In this document: positions 7,131-9,401 of the stretch, piece by piece
How positions within the stretch are numbered: the first letter of the stretch is position 1
Layout: each line of letters opens with the position of its first letter
NCBI GenBank assembly: GCA_034421515.1
Contig: DAOUKH010000088.1
Location: 1 to 9,401 of the forward strand
DNA length: 9,401 nucleotides
Source: DAOUKH01 sp034421515
Lineage (GTDB): Bacteria; Chloroflexota; Dehalococcoidia; SHYB01
Reading direction: 5' to 3'
The notes under the pieces: generated by a model
Seen by the model: the letters and a program-made list of their open reading frames with translations, nothing else
What the model was told of the DNA's origin: nothing
The model's database searches: none
Translations under genes and position numbers: made by a program

Positions 7131-7263
7131 ACGCTCCCTTCCCGCCAGCCTCTTCCTCTTGGAGAAGATCTTAGAGAGGACGCACACTGCCTGCGCACCG
7201 GCGTAGGGAGAGACGCCCTCGACAGGCCTGACGCTTTCGGCCTTGCTTGCGGCCACCTTCGCC

Positions 7264-7285
7264 GACATTCGTCGCTGCGAATGTC
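7264..7285. promoter_or_regulatory. Perfect 8-bp inverted repeat, candidate operator
   Basis: GACATTCG and CGAATGTC are exact reverse complements separated by the 6 nt TCGCTG. The site is centred about 40 bp upstream of the -35 of the rightward promoter. Its position suits an activator or repressor site; as RNA it would form a short hairpin, but no T-run follows, so a terminator is unlikely. Confidence 0.45.
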
Positions 7286-7306
7286 TCCTCCCGGTACCTG
7301 ATGCGT

Positions 7307-7322
7307 AAGGGTTGCAAACCTT
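7307..7322. promoter_or_regulatory. 16-bp near-palindrome over the -35 of the lipoprotein promoter, candidate operator
   Basis: AAGGGTTGCAAACCTT equals its own reverse complement at 14 of 16 positions, with TTGCAA at the centre. The centre coincides with the proposed -35, where a bound repressor would block RNA polymerase. The size suits a dimeric helix-turn-helix regulator; no regulator gene lies in the window. Confidence 0.45.
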
Positions 7323-7341
7323 GACCCTCACCCCCTACAAT
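7312..7341 (+). promoter_or_regulatory. Sigma70-like promoter of the solute-binding lipoprotein gene
   Basis: TTGCAA (7312-7317, four of six) and TACAAT (7336-7341, five of six) are separated by 18 bp. Transcription would begin near 7348, leaving a leader of about 60-80 nt that contains the hairpin at 7365-7398. Confidence 0.55.
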
Positions 7342-7364
7342 TCGGCGCTCAAAGCCCCTGCGGC

Positions 7365-7398
7365 TCGTCTTTCTTCGCTTTGAATGAAAGAAAGATGG
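7365..7398 (+). promoter_or_regulatory. 5'-leader hairpin touching a ribosome-binding site
   Basis: TCTTTCTT (7368-7375) pairs exactly with AAGAAAGA (7388-7395). Extension by one G-C and two G-U pairs gives an 11-bp stem with a 12-nt loop. The 3' arm includes the first two bases of GGAGG (7397-7401), the ribosome site that fits a GTG start at 7409. The stem is A/U-rich in otherwise GC-rich DNA. Folding in vivo is inferred. Confidence 0.4.
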
Positions 7399-7426
7399 AG
7401 GCGGGCCCGTGGGAAGGTGGTGGACG

Positions 7427-9401
7427 ATGAAGCATTTGAGAAGCCGGGTCCTGATTCTCTTTAGCGCGGTCATGGCGCTCGCCATGGTGGTCGCCGCTTG
7501 CGGCGGCGGCGAGGATCCCACGGCCGCGCCCGTCGCTCCCGCGGCAACCCCGACGCCGGTCGTCGTCGTCGCGACGCCGACGGAGGGACCCACACCGACA
7601 CCGCAAGTCATCGTTCAGACCGCCGCTCCCGCGGCGACGCCGACGCCGGCCCCCACGCCGACGGCTCGGGTCGAGGTTGAGGTTGTCGTCGAAACCGCGA
7701 CGCCGACGCCACCGCCGGCCCTCGGCAGCGTTACCCAAGAGCTCCTTGGCGCCCGCTTCATCCAGGGCCCCGGCCTCGACGGATGGCGGCAGGCCCCCAA
7801 GCGCGGCGGCACCCACGTCTACGGCTTCAACCGCGCATCACGGGGAACCGACCAGATCATCAACCGTTCCTTCACGGTCTCGACATCTTCGAACATGGCC
7901 TATCAGAAGATGTTCACCTGCCAGTACGCGCCGCTTCTTGAAGTGGCCAACCCGGGGGCGTGCGTCCCTGTCGGTGACCTGGCCTCCGAGTGGAGCGCCA
8001 ACGCCGACGCCACCGAGTGGACGGTGACGATCCACGAGGGCGCGGCGTGGCACGACATGCCCGAAGGGTCGCGTGGCTACACGACCGACCTCTCCGACCT
8101 CTACGGCCGGTCCGTGGTCGTCGACGACCTCATCCACTCCATCAACTACTGGCAGGGCAACCTGCTCAAGCCCGACGGCGAGAAGCAGCCCACGCCGAAC
8201 GCCCTCGCCTACAGCAGGGAAATCGTCGGGATGGAGGCGGTCGACGACAAGACGGTCAAGCTTACCCTGGCCAGCGCCGATCCCTTCTTCCACTTCACCT
8301 TCGCCCAGTTCAACCCGCGCGTCATGCCGCCCGACGTCTGGGAGCTCGACGGCCACTACAACGACCGCCTCGTGGGATCGGGCCCATTCATGCTCGTCGA
8401 ATACGACCCTGAGATCGAATGGACCGGCATGTCGAACCCGAACTACTACAAGATCGGCGCCGACGGAAACCCCCTTCCCTACGTCGACGCTCACAAGGTC
8501 ATCATCATGGGGACCGACCTGGGCCGCTCCGCGCTGATCACGGGGCAAATCCATAGCACGCTGGGCGTTGGCATATCCGGCCCGTCCACCGCGCTGAACT
8601 TCGGCCGGCAGTGCCCCGATTGCCAGCTTCTCGAGTACTTCGTTCCCAGGAATACCTCCCGGATCCTCATCTTCAAGCACCGATCGACCGACCGCATCCC
8701 CGACGCCCCGTTCGCCGACCGGAAGGCCCGCCTCGCCGTCGCCAAGGCGATCGACTACGAGTTCCTCATCGACAACATCTACGAAGGCGCGGCCATCATG
8801 ACGCCGATCAGTCTCACTTGGAGCCTGGTCTGGGATCAGCCGCCGTCCCTTGCAGAAATGGGGCTTAACCGGCCCGATGACGAAAACCCGTTCATCTACG
8901 ATGCGGACGTTGCCAAGAGCCTCTGGGCCGAGGCGGGACGGAGCCCAGGCGAGCACCACGAGCTCCATTACTTCGCCTACTCGTCGAGCCACGCCAACTA
9001 CATCGAGGCGATGGCGCAGTCGATCTCTCAAACGCTTGAGATCGACATCGAGACCTTCAGGGCCACCGACATCGGCGTCTACTACGAGAAGTTCGGCTAC
9101 GTCAACGCCGAGGACATCCAGAACTTCACCAGCTTCGTGGCCGTCACCAACAACGAGGCCGTCCACAACGCCCTGATACCGCGCAAGCTCCGCTCCTTCG
9201 ACGAGGAGAACACGGCCGGCTTCGAGAGCTCCGTCATGGACGAGATCGCCGCGGAGTGGCTCCTCGGCCCCACGCCGGAGCGCGAGCGCGAACTGGCCGC
9301 GGCCTACTACGAGGAAATCCTCAACGAGATGAGGTGGATGCCCGCCCCGACCGAGGCCAGCTACGACTCCCAGGCCGGCATCCTCCGCAACAGCTACCAG
9401 C
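7427..9401 (+). CDS. ABC transporter substrate-binding lipoprotein, SBP_bac_5 type (3' end beyond window)
   Basis: Extracytoplasmic binding protein of a peptide/nickel/opine-type ABC importer; it would hand its ligand to permeases not in view. Seen: 658 codons open to the edge. The signal peptide has a basic start (MKHLRSR) and a hydrophobic core, with lipobox VAAC at Cys25 followed by GGG. A Thr/Pro/Val linker spans about 30-98. The mature fold then shows PKRGGTHVYGF (124-134), LASEWSANADATEWTVTIHE (185-204), AWHD (207-210), VVVDDLIHSINYW (230-242), GSGPFMLVEY (317-326), NPNYY (337-341) and RLAVAKAIDYEFLI (435-448). These are the standard class C binding-protein signatures. Ligand cannot be told; this family also binds oligosaccharides and other organics. 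ATG 7427 has AAGGTGGT 5 nt upstream, one mismatch from AAGGAGGT. GTG 7409, in frame with GGAGG 7 nt upstream, would add six residues (MGRWWT) and is a real alternative. Cys165/179 and Cys396/399 could form disulfides. Confidence 0.9.
   Translation, partial: MKHLRSRVLILFSAVMALAMVVAACGGGEDPTAAPVAPAATPTPVVVVATPTEGPTPTPQVIVQTAAPAATPTPAPTPTARVEVEVVVETATPTPPPALGSVTQELLGARFIQGPGLDGWRQAPKRGGTHVYGFNRASRGTDQIINRSFTVSTSSNMAYQKMFTCQYAPLLEVANPGACVPVGDLASEWSANADATEWTVTIHEGAAWHDMPEGSRGYTTDLSDLYGRSVVVDDLIHSINYWQGNLLKPDGEKQPTPNALAYSREIVGMEAVDDKTVKLTLASADPFFHFTFAQFNPRVMPPDVWELDGHYNDRLVGSGPFMLVEYDPEIEWTGMSNPNYYKIGADGNPLPYVDAHKVIIMGTDLGRSALITGQIHSTLGVGISGPSTALNFGRQCPDCQLLEYFVPRNTSRILIFKHRSTDRIPDAPFADRKARLAVAKAIDYEFLIDNIYEGAAIMTPISLTWSLVWDQPPSLAEMGLNRPDDENPFIYDADVAKSLWAEAGRSPGEHHELHYFAYSSSHANYIEAMAQSISQTLEIDIETFRATDIGVYYEKFGYVNAEDIQNFTSFVAVTNNEAVHNALIPRKLRSFDEENTAGFESSVMDEIAAEWLLGPTPERERELAAAYYEEILNEMRWMPAPTEASYDSQAGILRNSYQ
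7531..7714 (+). repeat. Imperfect short direct repeats encoding the Thr-Pro linker of the lipoprotein
   Basis: The 12-mer GCGACGCCGACG occurs at 7571, 7634 and 7697, exactly 63 bp (21 codons) apart each time, each encoding Ala-Thr-Pro-Thr. Separately, 7531-7560 and 7621-7650 match at 26 of 30 bases, 90 bp apart. Both periods are multiples of three. The Thr-Pro blocks alternate with Val-rich blocks (VVVV, QVIVQ, VEVEVVVE). Confidence 0.7.

Larger units (their letters stand above)
7078..7426. other. Divergent intergenic control region (349 bp)
   Basis: This gap separates the CoA-transferase operon (leftward) from the binding-lipoprotein gene (rightward). It holds a promoter at each end, listed separately, and several symmetric sequences: AAGATCTT at 7165-7172, a weak hairpin GGCGT/ACGCC at 7200-7217, an 8-bp inverted repeat at 7264-7285, a near-palindrome at 7307-7322, and a leader hairpin at 7365-7398. 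No tRNA, small protein gene or T-tailed terminator was seen. Confidence 0.7.

Noticed and set aside
7200..7217. GGCGT/ACGCC hairpin as an intrinsic terminator
   Set aside because: Only a 5-bp stem with an 8-nt loop and no following T-run; both neighbouring genes read away from it.
7032..7331. 99-codon minus-strand frame across the start of gene C and the intergenic region
   Set aside because: It overlaps the strong promoter and N-terminus of gene C in another frame, has no good ribosome site, and the protein looks like random translation.
7321..7341. TTGACC with TACAAT as a rightward promoter
   Set aside because: The two hexamers are only 9 bp apart, too close for sigma70; TTGCAA at 7312 with an 18-bp spacer fits better.
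7384..7464. 26-residue upstream ORF overlapping the lipoprotein start
   Set aside because: Its ATG has no ribosome site, lies in the hairpin loop and shows no known leader-peptide pattern; chance is the simpler explanation.
7838..9166. 442-codon minus-strand frame opposite the binding-protein gene
   Set aside because: Shadow of the lipoprotein, which has clear SBP_bac_5 signatures and a lipobox.

Overview
The window is high-GC bacterial chromosome carrying seven protein-coding genes, two of them cut by the window edges. No RNA gene, insertion sequence, CRISPR array or phage gene was seen. The best guess is an uncultivated Chloroflexota lineage, of the Dehalococcoidia/SAR202 kind. This rests on three things: a substrate-binding lipoprotein with a Cys-Gly-Gly-Gly lipobox followed by a long Thr-Pro linker, a cluster of several CaiB/BaiF-type CoA-transferase genes, and the style of the SbcC N-terminus. 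It is an inference from gene style, since no marker phylogeny was possible.

Layout. Positions 1-1684 (minus) hold the N-terminal part of an SbcC/Rad50-type DNA repair ATPase, with Walker A, Q-loop, coiled coil and zinc hook; its C-terminal part lies beyond the left edge. It diverges across a gap of about 95 bp from ffh (1780-3117, plus), the SRP54 GTPase of the signal recognition particle. Ffh is followed with tight coupling by a 93-residue conserved-looking protein of unknown function (3127-3408). Only 12 bp further on, a convergent minus-strand operon ends. Transcribed from 7077 down to 3421, it carries three family III (CaiB/BaiF) proteins in the order C (5848-7077), B (4637-5848) and A (3421-4620). 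Its promoter, near 7101-7130, resembles a sigma70 promoter closely. A 349-bp intergenic region then separates this operon from a divergent plus-strand gene (start 7427, open at the right edge) for an extracellular solute-binding lipoprotein of the SBP_bac_5 (peptide/nickel/opine) type.

How the genes may work together. The left half is housekeeping: DNA double-strand-break processing and membrane protein targeting. The right half looks catabolic. A binding lipoprotein would capture an external organic compound, and the divergent operon would activate acids as CoA thioesters (C plus B) and adjust the stereochemistry of a branched acyl-CoA (A is racemase-like). The link between transporter and operon is inferred only from their shared control region.

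The most interesting point is the C/B pair. The genes overlap by one base (TGATG). B keeps the catalytic aspartate of family III CoA-transferases, while C has a tyrosine at the aligned position and an altered N-terminal loop, suggesting a heteromeric enzyme with one catalytic and one non-catalytic subunit. The shared intergenic region also holds two palindromic sites and a 5'-leader hairpin next to a ribosome-binding site. I found no convincing wholly new system; most of the window is ordinary.
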